Part shown: piece after piece, positions 5,472 through 6,610 of the stretch
How positions within the stretch are numbered: position 1 is the stretch's first letter
Layout of the letters: each line of letters begins with the position of its first letter
NCBI GenBank assembly: GCA_024642765.1
Contig: JAHEAM010000219.1
Location: 1 to 6,610, forward strand
Direction: 5' to 3'
Length of the DNA stretch: 6,610 nt
Source of the DNA: Planctomycetaceae bacterium
GTDB lineage: Bacteria > Planctomycetota > Planctomycetia > Pirellulales > Pirellulaceae
Notes under the pieces: model-generated
What the model was told of the DNA's origin: nothing
Database searches by the model: none
The model's input: the letters and a program-made list of their open reading frames with translations, nothing else
Program-made: the position numbers and the translations under genes

Positions 5472-6610
5472 CTAGCCAGTGATCAACCAAACGGCTTCAT
5501 CAACTTCGATAGACCAGGTAGTCGGGATTCGGCGAACTTCGGTATTAATTCTCCATTCAATCCTAGCACGCATCAAATTGGTGCCAGACTCAATAAATCG
5601 GCTGCCATCGCCTCCTGGTGAGAATTCGAAAGGTTGATCGATCGTGTCTACATCGCGTTCATCGACTAACTCATATTCACCCGTTTCCTGATTGAGCAAT
5701 TCGGTAGTTTGAATCACGGCGCCATAAAAGGCCCCGGTCATGGTGGCTTCTAGCCTGAATTTAAAATCTATCGGCGAAGCTGTCGGACTTGTGGCCTCGA
5801 TAAAGGCCTCAATCGTTTGCGTGCGAGATTGTTTCGTTTGCAGCGTTTTCAGCTGCAAATACTGGTCGTCGCTCAAATACACATCTTTGATTTGGCCATC
5901 GCCGGCAGCACCTTTTAACAGCTTGAAACCCTCAGGAAACACCACAGCAGGAACCAAATTAATGTTCATTTCGGCAACGGTACCTGGACGAAACATTCCC
6001 AAATTCAAATTCGTGGGGGGAAGGTCCGAATCACACCAAAAGGAATAAAGCGTACTCCAACGAATTGCGTTAGCGTTTTGGTTTTGAGCATACGTTTGCG
6101 TCGACCATTCAATCGTATTCCCAACGACTGCAGGGGTCCAATCCGTGCCTGAATATGTTTCAAATTGGTAGTCCACGTCATGAAATCCAGGATTCGCAAT
6201 TGCATTCGAGTCGTAGCTGACGACGAACGACCTGACTGATTGATGTGAGTTCAAATTTTCAATCGCGAATTCAGTATGGTATCCACCCCCCTCAATTAGC
6301 GTCGTTCGCATCCCAACCAAAATCCGTCCATCATCGGGAACATCCACAACGATCAGTTGAACGTCGTCATGCTCGGCCTTCCATGCATTAATCGCAGCTT
6401 GCTCACGAATCGTTGTTGAATTTGGAGAACCAAAATTTATTCCCCAGCCACCACTAACCGTGTTTACAAATACTTGTCGGTAGGAAGCGTTATTGGTTCC
6501 GTTGCCAGAAGCAGCGTCCTGAGGATGTACGTATTGCGACTCAACAAAGTACTTTGCTCCCGAATTGAGTGAGGGGTTAAGATCGGCCGAAAGAATGCGC
6601 AGTCTACCGT
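5472..6610 (-). CDS. C-terminal part of a secreted planctomycete protein with two recurrent C-terminal modules (N-terminus beyond window)
   Basis: The frame ends at TAG (5474-5472) and is open to the right edge: 378 residues are visible and no start lies in the window. A GTG at 6347 could be mistaken for a start, but the frame and the homologous sequence continue upstream of it. Three blocks can be seen. Residues about 20-98 contain YFVESQYVHPQDAASGNG (20-37), NNASYRQVFV (39-48), and TIREQAAINAWKAEHDDVQ (66-84). The block at about 108-200 has YHTEFAIENLNSHQSVRSF (110-128), GFHDVDYQFETYSGTDWTPA (141-160) and QNQNANAIRWSTLYSFWCD (175-193). The block at about 245-378 is beta-rich, with ELVDERDVDTIDQ (313-325), GTNLMRARIEW (342-352) and the ending WSIEVDEAVWLITG (365-378). 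I know closely similar blocks from the C-terminal halves of many large exported planctomycete proteins, where their function is not established. It is probably extracellular or envelope-associated. Catalytic residues are not evident. Confidence 0.75.
   Translation of the reverse strand, partial: GRLRILSADLNPSLNSGAKYFVESQYVHPQDAASGNGTNNASYRQVFVNTVSGGWGINFGSPNSTTIREQAAINAWKAEHDDVQLIVVDVPDDGRILVGMRTTLIEGGGYHTEFAIENLNSHQSVRSFVVSYDSNAIANPGFHDVDYQFETYSGTDWTPAVVGNTIEWSTQTYAQNQNANAIRWSTLYSFWCDSDLPPTNLNLGMFRPGTVAEMNINLVPAVVFPEGFKLLKGAAGDGQIKDVYLSDDQYLQLKTLQTKQSRTQTIEAFIEATSPTASPIDFKFRLEATMTGAFYGAVIQTTELLNQETGEYELVDERDVDTIDQPFEFSPGGDGSRFIESGTNLMRARIEWRINTEVRRIPTTWSIEVDEAVWLITG

Overview
The window looks like chromosomal DNA of a planctomycete, most likely of the Pirellulaceae type. 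This rests on recognised protein families rather than a database match. There is a membrane-anchored J-like protein with the planctomycete-style RGGD..FQQVQEAY extension. There is a bacterial App1-type protein, a large secreted beta-helix protein with a C-terminal PDZ and discoidin-like part, and a secreted protein built from two C-terminal modules I know from many planctomycete exported proteins. Base composition is moderate, most genes lack strong Shine-Dalgarno sites, and transcription units are short and mixed in orientation, which fits.

Layout. Positions 1-543 (minus strand, cut by the left edge) encode the N-terminal part of a J-like single-pass membrane protein whose HPD motif reads HPK. 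A 289-base divergent intergenic region follows. It holds a plausible sigma70-like promoter for the J-like gene and an imperfect inverted repeat. Positions 833-1891 (plus) encode an App1/DUF2183 HAD-type phosphatase, probably starting at TTG. Positions 2010-4970 (plus) encode a 986-residue exported GH141-like beta-helix protein with PDZ and discoidin-like domains. The 501 bases at 4971-5471 hold a perfect 8-bp hairpin, a possible 66-residue protein (5141-5341), a second long hairpin, and a 7-bp inverted repeat around a G/C run. Positions 5472-6610 (minus, cut by the right edge) encode the C-terminal 378 residues of a secreted planctomycete protein. Its reading frame is open to the window edge, so no start lies in view.

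Functional picture. The genes do not form an obvious operon or pathway. The J-like and App1 genes are divergent and may share a control region. The beta-helix protein is probably a stand-alone polysaccharide-acting enzyme of the envelope or exterior, and the right-hand gene is an unrelated exported protein transcribed towards it. I see no RNA gene, CRISPR array, intact mobile element or defence system. The items most worth a second look are the HPK motif, the enzyme-PDZ-discoidin fusion, and the structured 4971-5471 intergenic region. I found no convincing undescribed multi-gene system.
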